A stretch of 64,000 nucleotides of DNA. Origin: Planctomycetaceae bacterium (GTDB lineage Bacteria > Planctomycetota > Planctomycetia > Planctomycetales > Planctomycetaceae). Position 1 is the first letter of the stretch. Each line of letters begins with the position of its first letter. Shown here one piece after another: positions 56,720 to 64,000 of this stretch. The notes under the pieces were generated by a model, which searched no databases, was not told the DNA's origin, and saw only the letters and a program-made list of their open reading frames with translations. Position numbers and translations under genes: made by a program. Where the stretch lies: NCBI GenBank assembly GCA_016795145.1, contig JAEUII010000347.1:1-64000 (forward strand), in the 5' to 3' direction.

Positions 56720-59700
56720 CTACATCGCCGCAGGTTCCGGCTCTTTCGCAGCCTTCTCTTTTTCCAGCTTTTCAGCAAGTGGTTTCACACGTTCGATCAG
56801 GCGTTCGTTGGAGCCGATGGCGTCGATCTTCCATTGACCGTTCTCTCGCTTGAAGCGAACAGGTACCGGCGGTTCATTGGGGATTGTGAGAGTCGCGGTG
56901 GCTGAGTCTCCGGTTTCGGAATACGACGAGACGTCACCTTTGAGCAGCTCCGGCTGCAACTCGGGGTCACCTGTTGCGATCAGAACAAGCGCCATCACTC
57001 CGTAAGCGGCTCGCAGGTGCTCACGCGGATGCAATTTGGTGGCCGCGGAGAGAAGAGCATCAACTTCTTCTGATGGACTGTTCGAAAGCTGTCTGACAAG
57101 TTCATCCGTGTTGACCTCAGGATTCGGCAAGCCTATCTCACCGGTCAGGTCTCCACTCATTTTCGTGACGCGGGCGTGATACTCTTCTGCGGCACGACCG
57201 CTCCAGAATCGGTTCTGTACAGCCTCGACATAAGAACTGCCATTGAGGATCTCACGCACGATGCCTTCGTTAGTGAAGTAGTCAGCCAGCTTTGACCATT
57301 GCTCCGTTTTATACGCCGCTCGAACATTCGCGACGGCCGTCCACGGACCGGGTTCGCGGTAGTAGCGTTGAAGCTCCGTCGGCAGGTCAGGAACTTGCTT
57401 TTTGCCTACAGCCCTGTCTTCAATCTTCAGATCGTATTCAAACCAGCGACCACTGCGAGCAACGCTGATTGTGAGAGGCAAATACTGCGAGTTCCATCCC
57501 AGAAGGCCCGGGCCCCGGACTTCGGTCCCGGGGATCCATCCTCCGGCTGTCGGTGCATACGCGACATTACTGGCCAGCGGAGCCATTGTTCCTTGAACTA
57601 TCGGCATGCCGGAATCATAAAGGTTTAACCTGCTGCGGAACTCAGTCTGTATTTCCACGGGGACAGCATCATCCAGCTTTGTCCACATTTCGTTCTCGAT
57701 CGTTCGCAGCTGATCCGCAAACACTCGGAGTTCCGTCGTCTGTACGCCATTCGAATCCACAGTGACGACGGCATGCTTTGCTTCCTCATTCAAGTACCTG
57801 GTGTGAGTCTCCTTCAGGATCGTATTGACTGTGGCCAGTTGTTCGTCGGTGAGTTTGAACAGTACGGCATTCAGCCGGGGTACAGCGTCTTCGAAGACAA
57901 TGGCTTGCTCTGCAGTCGTGGGCATAGCATAGGCATCGCTCGCAGGCTGAGGTGCCGCTGGGGACAGTTGGGGTTCCGGAACTGAGGTATCGTCTGGCAC
58001 AGGATCCGGTGGTATTGCGGCAGCGTTGAGTTCCGGCGTTCCCGTCACACTCGCCATATTTGAGTCTTCGCTTTCCAATTTCGTAGGCTGCAGCCCCTGC
58101 AGAAGACTCTCGTTAGACCCGATGGCGTCGATCTTCCATTGACCGCCTTCGCGTTTGAAGCGAATAGGAACTGGCGATTGATCAGGAATGTTATTGATCA
58201 CCAGGGTTGCTGATGCCGAGTCGCCGTCCTCGATGAGTGCCGAGAGTTCTCCTCGCAACAGTCCAAACTCATTCTGATCTATGGCAGCCAGGAACAGCAC
58301 CATCATTCCAAATTGTCGCTGAATATCTTCACGAACCAGTTGTTTCGTGCCAGCAGAAATCGCTTCATCGAATTCATCCGGCGGCAAAGCGTGAAGCTGC
58401 TGTCGAAGGGGATCCAGATTCAGTTCCGGAAAGTGGAATGGTGCTCCTGCCTTGGCCCCCGGAACACCGGCAAAATCCAGTGTTTGACCAAGCAGGCTCC
58501 TCACGCGAGTTGGAAATTCGAGCGTACTGTCGTCGCTGTTGACGGACGTCTGCAGCATCTCCATCTGCTCGCCCATTTTGAGCAGTTCACGAACCATTGC
58601 TTCGCTCGTGAAGTGACTCGTAAGCGTCATCCAATGTTGTTTGGAATACTCCGCGCGAGCATTCGCGACGGCCATCCAGGGACCGGGTTCTCGATAAAAC
58701 CGTTGTAGAGTCGTCGGCAGCGCCGGGGCTTTGTTCGAGGGAAGAAAGATCGAGTTGTTTGAATCGATCGCCCACGTGAACCAGCGTCCGCTGCGCGAGA
58801 TCTCGATCTTGAGCGGGTAGTATTCTGAGGACCAGCCAAGTACACCGGGGCCCAGCGAAAGCGGTATCCGTTTCGCGGTAACGGGGCCCATCATTGGTGT
58901 CGATGGCGAGCCATTGAGATCAACACTTTCTCCCGAGACATTGAGTTTCAGCTGTTCTCGAAACGCCTTTTGAATCTCCACGGGCACGACATCATCCAGC
59001 CTGGTCCACATGTCATTTTCAATCGCTCGCATCTGGTCCGGGAACGCACTGATCTCGGTGAGCAACACACCGTTGGCATCCACCGTCACGATCGAATGGA
59101 GTGCTTCTTCTTTGAGGTAACGCTGGTGAGTCTCCTTGAGGATCGTGTTGACGGCAGATCGCTGCTCGTCAGAGAGATTGAACTGGTTCGGATGAATCAT
59201 CGGAACCGAGTCTACAAAACGTATGGCTGACGCCTCTAAACTCGGCGCCATCATGTCCATTGAGCCCCCTTCGCCACCTCCGCTCATCATCATTTCATCG
59301 TTGCTCGGATACACGAATGGTTCCGACACTATGCGGTCTTCCGTTTTGAGCTGATCTCTTGCGGTTGAATTGAGGTCAGCGATCGCCTGCTTCGCCTCAC
59401 GATCGCGAATCGACTGCGAGGTGGTGAACTGCGTCCAGCCTTCCATGCCCAGCAAAATGATTGCAAACAACATCGGTGTCATGAGTGCACCCAGCACAAA
59501 GGCGGAGACAACTCGTCCGACAAGACGCTTCCTTTTCGGGCTATCCGAAGCATGTGAGGATGCTTCTCCACGCAGTGCTTCCACATCGACCTTCAACTGG
59601 CTCGCCTGCTGATAGCGACGATCAGGCTCCTTCGCCAAAGTCCTCAGGACCACTTCATCAAGTCGAACGTCAGTCTGCGATCTTTCCGAAGGTGGTGAGA

Positions 59701-60502
59701 ATCTGCCAAGCGGAAGTTCACCGGTGAGCAGTTCGTAGAAGACAACACCCATCGAATAAATGTCGGCTCGATGATCGATGCTCGGCTGTCCTTCGATCTG
59801 CTCCGGAGCCATATAAGCGGGCGTGCCCATCAGCTGATGAGTTCTCGTCAAAGTCGGCATGGTGGGCGACTGCCCCAGTAGCCGTGCAAGTCCGAAGTCG
59901 GCGATTTTGACGCGACCTCGTTTGTCGATCAGAATGTTCTCCGGCTTGATGTCGCGATGGACAACGCCCTCATCATGAGCAAACTGTAGAGCATCACACA
60001 GCTGACCGACGATCGCCAGAGCATCCCGAGGATTCAGCTTGCGGATGGGCTCGGCCTGAAGGGCTTGCCGCAATGTTACTCCGTCCACAAACTCCATCAG
60101 AAGAAAATAGATCCCCTGTCGCTGCCCGAATTCGTACACCGTGACGATATGAGGATGACTGAGAGACGCCAGCAACCTGGCTTCGCGAAGGAATCGTTCT
60201 GTGAACCCCGCGTCCGCCGCCATTTCGCCTGGCAGAACTTTCAGAGCGGCGATGCGATCAAGCTCCTTCTGGCGCACTTTGAAAACCGCTCCCATTCCGC
60301 CCTGCCCTAGAAGCTGAAGAATCTCGAGCTGCGGAAACGCAGACGTGAGAACGTCAGACGACGGAGGATCCCAGGTTCCTTTTGCCCCTGGTCCAAACGT
60401 GGAGCTTTTCATTCCCTGCTGAAGAAGACACTTCGGGCAAAACGTCTGGCCGTTCGCGGTGACTAATTCTCCGTCGCAGATCGAACATACTGACGGTGTC
60501 AT
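56720..60502 (-). CDS. Ser/Thr protein kinase with zinc ribbon and duplicated extracytoplasmic domain
   Basis: From ATG 60502 (GAGGG eight bases upstream) the product is 1260 residues. A zinc ribbon (C6, C9, C22, C25) precedes a Hanks-type kinase (about 60-320): glycine loop GQGGMG, K88, H182-R183-D184 in HRDIKPENIL, DFGLARL and an APEQ activation segment. A membrane helix lies near 340-365. Two ~400-residue tandem copies of one extracytoplasmic module follow; each has QRxxVNTILKETHxRYL, VPVEIQ, YREPGPWxAVANxRAxY and FKREGGQWKIDAIGSNE. It should phosphorylate cytoplasmic proteins in response to an outside signal. Divergent from an ECF sigma gene, a pairing known in planctomycetes. Confidence 0.93.
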   Translation of the reverse strand: MTPSVCSICDGELVTANGQTFCPKCLLQQGMKSSTFGPGAKGTWDPPSSDVLTSAFPQLEILQLLGQGGMGAVFKVRQKELDRIAALKVLPGEMAADAGFTERFLREARLLASLSHPHIVTVYEFGQRQGIYFLLMEFVDGVTLRQALQAEPIRKLNPRDALAIVGQLCDALQFAHDEGVVHRDIKPENILIDKRGRVKIADFGLARLLGQSPTMPTLTRTHQLMGTPAYMAPEQIEGQPSIDHRADIYSMGVVFYELLTGELPLGRFSPPSERSQTDVRLDEVVLRTLAKEPDRRYQQASQLKVDVEALRGEASSHASDSPKRKRLVGRVVSAFVLGALMTPMLFAIILLGMEGWTQFTTSQSIRDREAKQAIADLNSTARDQLKTEDRIVSEPFVYPSNDEMMMSGGGEGGSMDMMAPSLEASAIRFVDSVPMIHPNQFNLSDEQRSAVNTILKETHQRYLKEEALHSIVTVDANGVLLTEISAFPDQMRAIENDMWTRLDDVVPVEIQKAFREQLKLNVSGESVDLNGSPSTPMMGPVTAKRIPLSLGPGVLGWSSEYYPLKIEISRSGRWFTWAIDSNNSIFLPSNKAPALPTTLQRFYREPGPWMAVANARAEYSKQHWMTLTSHFTSEAMVRELLKMGEQMEMLQTSVNSDDSTLEFPTRVRSLLGQTLDFAGVPGAKAGAPFHFPELNLDPLRQQLHALPPDEFDEAISAGTKQLVREDIQRQFGMMVLFLAAIDQNEFGLLRGELSALIEDGDSASATLVINNIPDQSPVPIRFKREGGQWKIDAIGSNESLLQGLQPTKLESEDSNMASVTGTPELNAAAIPPDPVPDDTSVPEPQLSPAAPQPASDAYAMPTTAEQAIVFEDAVPRLNAVLFKLTDEQLATVNTILKETHTRYLNEEAKHAVVTVDSNGVQTTELRVFADQLRTIENEMWTKLDDAVPVEIQTEFRSRLNLYDSGMPIVQGTMAPLASNVAYAPTAGGWIPGTEVRGPGLLGWNSQYLPLTISVARSGRWFEYDLKIEDRAVGKKQVPDLPTELQRYYREPGPWTAVANVRAAYKTEQWSKLADYFTNEGIVREILNGSSYVEAVQNRFWSGRAAEEYHARVTKMSGDLTGEIGLPNPEVNTDELVRQLSNSPSEEVDALLSAATKLHPREHLRAAYGVMALVLIATGDPELQPELLKGDVSSYSETGDSATATLTIPNEPPVPVRFKRENGQWKIDAIGSNERLIERVKPLAEKLEKEKAAKEPEPAAM

Positions 60503-60795
60503 AAGATCGCCCTCAAGCGAACTGAATCGCATGAATCAAAGTGTCCAGGGAGTGCAATGGCACAAACCTCTTTGATTTGTGGTCTTTGTAGCGGCAGGGC
60601 GCGAGCCCTCCGGTGAAGCACTTGAGCTTACCGGTCAACACCGGACGGCTCGCGCCGTTCCGCGACAAAGTACTTCACAGCGTTGCGTTGTCAGATTCAT
60701 GCCATTGCGAAGGACTCACAGCCCCTCTAATATCAGGAGAAGTATTTCTCGGCGAACGTTACAAACAATTTCTGAAGATTCCGGGGACGCTTTGC

Positions 60796-61545
60796 ATGCC
60801 AACTTCGCCTGTCCCCGTTGAGAACCGTCCGCCAAAGCGATTCGTCACGACTCGCTGGAGCCTCATTCTTCAGGCTCGAGCGACGGACACGACGATTGCT
60901 CGACAGGCCCTGGATGAACTGTGTCGCAGTTACTGGTTTCCCGTGTATGCCTTCATGCGACGCCAGACAAACGATATTCACCTGGCCCAGGACTGGACTC
61001 AGGGACTGTTCGCCAGTCTTCTCGCCGACGAGGCTCTGACTCGGCTGAATCCGGAACGAGGACGCTTTCGATCCTTCCTGCTGGCGGCCGCTCGGAACTT
61101 TGCGTCCAACGAGCGAGATCGTAACGCGGCTCAGAAGCGAGGCGGCAACACTCAGATTCTGGCTGTTGATTTTTCGGAAGGAGAAGTACGGCTTCAGAGC
61201 CTGCCCGTGAGCCAGTTGACCCCAGAACTGCTCTTCGAACAGCAATGGGCGCTTGCTCTGCTGGAACGAGTGATGAATCAGCTTCGTGACTGGTATGTTC
61301 AGGCTGGTGCGATCCATGTCTTTGAACAACTCAGCGCGACGCTCTCCAACGATCCGTCCGCTCAGCCACTGCGTGATTTGGCGCAGCAACTGCAGATGTC
61401 CGAGGAAGCTGTTCGAGTCGCCATGCACCGAATGCGAAAGCGTTACCGCCAGATTCTTCAGAACGAAGTCGCTCAAACGACCTCCAGTGCAGAAGAGGTT
61501 CAGCAGGAGCTGGCGTATCTGCTGAAGGTGTTGTCCCAGCGATAA
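60796..61545 (+). CDS. ECF-type RNA polymerase sigma factor partner of the Ser/Thr kinase
   Basis: From ATG 60796 the product is 249 residues. Region 2 is seen as ALDELCRSYWFPVYAFMRRQTNDIHLAQDWTQGLFASLLADEAL, followed by RGRFRSFLLAAARNFASNERDRNAAQKRGG, and region 4 as PLRDLAQQLQMSEEAVRVAMHRMRKRYRQIL. The short linker and WTQGLF-type block are those of planctomycete ECF factors that lie beside Ser/Thr kinases and are thought to be switched by phosphorylation, not by an anti-sigma factor. The frame is open upstream to 60613. No anti-sigma gene is adjacent. Confidence 0.88.
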   Translation: MPTSPVPVENRPPKRFVTTRWSLILQARATDTTIARQALDELCRSYWFPVYAFMRRQTNDIHLAQDWTQGLFASLLADEALTRLNPERGRFRSFLLAAARNFASNERDRNAAQKRGGNTQILAVDFSEGEVRLQSLPVSQLTPELLFEQQWALALLERVMNQLRDWYVQAGAIHVFEQLSATLSNDPSAQPLRDLAQQLQMSEEAVRVAMHRMRKRYRQILQNEVAQTTSSAEEVQQELAYLLKVLSQR

Positions 61546-61581
61546 GTGCGCCCTCTCCCGAGTTTGCTGGCGCTCGCTCGA

Positions 61582-61608
61582 CCTCTCCCAAACTTCGTTC
61601 GGGAGAGG
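61582..61608 (+). repeat. Hairpin after the ECF sigma gene
   Basis: CCTCTCCC (61582-61589) pairs with GGGAGAGG (61601-61608) over an 11-nt loop, a widespread intergenic palindrome. It may end or protect the sigma-factor RNA; no T-run follows. Confidence 0.6.
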
Positions 61609-61706
61609 GGCGAAGCGGACAATCGTAACCGACCGGTCAACTGAACCTGAGATTCCGCCCCAAAGGGGCATTCAGGGCTCGAATATTGTATAGGTTCACA
61701 AACCCA

Positions 61707-62168
61707 CGGCTGAGGACAGCCGTTCTAAAGTGTGGGTAGCACGTACGAAGTGCGTGTGCCGCAGGCGCCGGAAGCGGTTGAATGCATGCGGTATTGCCAA
61801 ACGCTCGTGCACAGAAACAACCTTGATTCCCCCTGGGCTTCCGGCCGCTGCGCGACACAGGCTTCGCCTGTGCTACCCAGTGTAGAGCGATTGTCCTCAA
61901 TCGCTTTTCAAAGACTCAAATCGCAAACGGCTGAGGACGGCCGTTCTAAAGTGTGGGTAGCACGTACGAAGTGCGTGTGCCGCAGGCGCCGGAAGCGGTT
62001 GAATGCATGCGGTATTGCCAAACGCTGGTGCACTGAAACAACCTTGATTCCCCCTGGGCTTCCGGCCGCTGCGCGACACAGGCTGCGCCTGTGCTACCCA
62101 GTGTAGAGCGATTGTCCTCAATCGCTTCTCAAAAACTCAAATCGCAAACGGCTGAGGACGGCCGTTCT
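61707..62168. repeat. 221-bp tandem repeat built from REP-like hairpins
   Basis: Two full units (61707-61927, 61928-62148) with period 221 and about 97% identity by eye are followed by the first 20 bases of a third. Each unit has CGGCTG-AGG-(A/G)GCCG (the inverse of a GTAG-headed hairpin), GTAGCACGTAC-GAA-GTGCGTG, an inverse GTAGCACAGGC-GAA-GCCTGTG and GTAGAGCGATT-GTCCT-CAATCGCT. The gene-free gap 61546-62474 also holds 61609-61706, where I see nothing definite. Confidence 0.9.
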
Positions 62169-62185
62169 ACCCACGCATGGCATTC

Positions 62186-62455
62186 TCAGCTCAGCATCAA
62201 GTCGGCGACTTCAAAACACGAGGCCTGCTTTCCCGTGACTTTGGGAATTTGAGAAAAATCCGGACTTGTGACAAACGACGCATTTCCGAGGCTCAACCAG
62301 TCTTTACCCGTTTTGCCACGCTGAATTAGAATCAGCAAACTGCGGGGAATACGAATCTGCACACGTGTCCCCTGCGGAAGTCCGCGGAGACCGATTGAGC
62401 TGATACTCAACCGGGTCGAGCGTGTTTGATGGATGCTCAGGAACGGAAATCCCAC
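62186..62455 (-). CDS. Doubtful small open frame
   Basis: An 89-codon frame starting at GTG (62455), just before a secreted-protein gene on the other strand. The product (SIGLRGLPQGTRVQIRIPRSLLIL and SLGNASFVTSPDFSQIPKV) has fairly normal composition but matches no family I know, and no good ribosome-binding site precedes it. It may be a small protein or chance. Confidence 0.25.
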   Translation of the reverse strand: MGFPFLSIHQTRSTRLSISSIGLRGLPQGTRVQIRIPRSLLILIQRGKTGKDWLSLGNASFVTSPDFSQIPKVTGKQASCFEVADLMLS

Positions 62456-62474
62456 AACTCATTCGGTGAATGCA

Positions 62475-64000
62475 ATGAAGATAGCAGTTCGACTGGCTGC
62501 AACAGTCCTCTTCACATTGTCCCTGTTGGTGCCCGCAATGGCCCAGGGACCTCAGGATGCTCAGATTACGGTCGCTCATCCCGGCTTTGATTCACTCAAG
62601 GCGGACCTGAAGGCGATTCTTGATCTGACCACTCCGGCTGAACAGACTCAGTGGGAGAACATCGCCGGTTACATCGACACGTTCGTCGTTGGTACAGACG
62701 GGACTCGGCCATTCCAGGTCCAGGTGCTGACCGGATTGAATCCCAGCGGATTGCTGATTGCCGTTCCACTGTCTCAGTCACAGCCCCTGTTCAAGGAATT
62801 CCGGGAGAACATCGAGTCCCTTGGTTATGAAGTGGCGCGAGACAGCAAAGATCAGACGCTCTACAAGCTGAGTCAGGACCCGGAAGTTGGCTGGCTGCGT
62901 GTTGATGGCGAATCGAAGTATGCGTACTTCATTCTGACACAGCATGCCGACCAGATGCCTCAGCTGCGTGAGATTATCGTGAAGGCAAAGCTGAATGGCG
63001 TCGCGATCAATGGCAACACGATCGCTGAACTTTCGACTCCCGATAAGAGCGAGGCTGCTCAGGGCGTGCGTCGAAAGTCTTTTGATGGCGTTCGAAATCC
63101 AGCGATGGAGAAGATTCAAAAGCGCCCTGAAGAATCAACGACGGAATATGAACTCCGCAAGCTCGCCACAAAGATCACGATGGATGAAGGCGAGCGCATC
63201 GTTGCTGAAACCGATACGCTGAACATGCTGCTGAAGCTGGATACATCAAAGCCAGGGGCTCCAACAGCAAACCTGTTGACGACCTACAAAGCTATTGCTG
63301 GCTCCAGCATGGGCGATGTGCTGGCCCAGTTTAATACTCAGCCTGACGTGTTCGCTTCCATCGCGAAGTTCCCGAACTCTGCATTGTCGATTCGACTGAA
63401 TCATCCGGTTGACGCGATGCGACAGAAGAACTTCAACGAGTTCCTCGACCTGACTCAGAAGGACATGTCAGCTCGACTGGAAGCATCCAAAGAACGAAGT
63501 GCTGCAGAGAAAGAAGCCTCCAGCAAAGTCATCGCGGGCGTTACTGAAGTCGTCAAAGCATCCATCAAAGCGGGCTGGTTCAACGCGTTTGTGGAGTCCG
63601 TGCCCGATGGTCAGGGTGACTTCATGACGATCATCGCCTACACAACACCTGCGGCAAAGAACCTGAATACGATTCTGCCTGATCTGGCCAAGGCCGGGGC
63701 CGGCACCATCGTGGAAATGAACAAAGACAAAGTCGGCGATGTCGACATTCACCGAGTTCAGCTGGCAGAAGGATTCATTGATTTGTTCGATGACGTCTTC
63801 GGTGCCAAGAAAGATATCTTTGTGGGTATCGGCAAGGATCAGGTCTGGATGGTTTCCGGTGTGGGAGCTCTTGATCAGTTGAAAGCATCAATTACCGGAC
63901 TGGGTGCTCCTGCGGCAACGACGACTCCGCTTCACGTCGAAATCAAATTGCTGCCATGGGCCAAACGAATTGATGACATCAAGAAAAAGGCGGAAAAGCC
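62475..64000 (+). CDS. Secreted protein of unknown function (3' truncated by window edge)
   Basis: ATG 62475 opens a frame to the end of the window (508 codons seen). The product has a clear signal peptide (1-24, cleaved near AMAQ), then GFDSLKADLKAILDLTTPAEQTQWENI and a mostly helical/beta protein with repeated features: LLIAVPLSQSQPLFKEF, YFILTQHADQMPQL, FVESVPDGQGDFMTIIAYTT and VWMVSGVGALDQLKASI. The pattern of half-domains scored by position suggests two similar lobes. No catalytic motif is recognised. It is exported, with a weak GGTGA upstream of the ATG. Unknown family; possibly specific to planctomycetes. Confidence 0.8.
   Translation, partial: MKIAVRLAATVLFTLSLLVPAMAQGPQDAQITVAHPGFDSLKADLKAILDLTTPAEQTQWENIAGYIDTFVVGTDGTRPFQVQVLTGLNPSGLLIAVPLSQSQPLFKEFRENIESLGYEVARDSKDQTLYKLSQDPEVGWLRVDGESKYAYFILTQHADQMPQLREIIVKAKLNGVAINGNTIAELSTPDKSEAAQGVRRKSFDGVRNPAMEKIQKRPEESTTEYELRKLATKITMDEGERIVAETDTLNMLLKLDTSKPGAPTANLLTTYKAIAGSSMGDVLAQFNTQPDVFASIAKFPNSALSIRLNHPVDAMRQKNFNEFLDLTQKDMSARLEASKERSAAEKEASSKVIAGVTEVVKASIKAGWFNAFVESVPDGQGDFMTIIAYTTPAAKNLNTILPDLAKAGAGTIVEMNKDKVGDVDIHRVQLAEGFIDLFDDVFGAKKDIFVGIGKDQVWMVSGVGALDQLKASITGLGAPAATTTPLHVEIKLLPWAKRIDDIKKKAEK

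Noticed and set aside
61582-61608. Intrinsic terminator for the ECF sigma gene
   Set aside because: The stem is good but no T-run follows, and the palindrome is a widespread repeat; it was listed as a repeat.
61637-62121. Two similar 74-87 codon minus-strand genes in the 221-bp repeats
   Set aside because: They are translations of the tandem repeat itself, with similarity due only to the duplication.

Overview
The window looks like chromosomal DNA of a planctomycete (Planctomycetota, probably Planctomycetia/Planctomycetales; inferred, no rRNA present). The signs are a c-type cytochrome fused to WD40 repeats, a zinc-ribbon Ser/Thr kinase divergent from an ECF sigma gene, an NPYAPP-type membrane protein, an N-terminal FEERAML motif on a giant secreted protein, an exosortase/PEP-CTERM locus and lipoproteins on a diderm-type envelope. 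G+C is moderate, coding density is high, and many genes overlap by start/stop (ATGA, GTGA, TGATG). No tRNA, rRNA, CRISPR array, prophage or transposase gene was seen.

Layout. 1-3.7 kb: the end of a glycoconjugate operon (DegT aminotransferase, SAM methyltransferase, GT39-like glycosyltransferase, second methyltransferase). 3.7-12.7 kb, minus strand: a flagellar operon fliL-fliM-fliN-fliO-fliP-flhA-(74 aa membrane protein)-fliA-(79 aa protein)-two lipoproteins; fliQ, fliR, flhB, flhF and flhG are absent from it. 13-27 kb: an MFS transporter, a 29-residue basic peptide with its own promoter and terminator candidates, a cytochrome c/WD40 protein, a response regulator, a 1032-residue secreted FN3-like protein, and an operon of hydroxyacid dehydrogenase, NPYAPP membrane protein, MFS transporter and ceramidase-like hydrolase. 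26.6-28.5 kb: serC with a nucleoside-phosphorylase-family gene.

30-36.6 kb is a compact exosortase locus. The exosortase, an EpsI-like Tat-exported protein and a 900-residue membrane-anchored TPR protein lie on the minus strand. A PEP-CTERM protein with two coding minisatellites (16 x TTGGG, 14 x S[N/S]DGGG) is divergent from them. glmS and a prolyl-4-hydroxylase-like oxygenase follow. 39.7-54 kb: a VapBC-type toxin-antitoxin pair, a thiolase, a 1070-residue TPR lipoprotein, a BatA-like VWA protein, enolase beside a coiled-coil membrane protein, and a secreted protein whose phosphohistidine and ATP-binding domains lie in the order used by glucan water dikinases. 54-64 kb: trpA, a DUF6580-like membrane protein, rph, a 1260-residue Ser/Thr kinase with a tandemly duplicated extracytoplasmic domain, its divergent ECF sigma factor, a 221-bp tandem repeat and the start of an unknown secreted protein.

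The intergenic DNA holds many short hairpins headed by GTAG, the hallmark of REP elements moved by RAYT (TnpA-REP) transposases. Several share a scaffold with different but fully paired stems, and at least three genes take their TAG stop codon from the GTAG head. With the exosortase locus and the exported dikinase-like protein, these are the most unusual features of the window.
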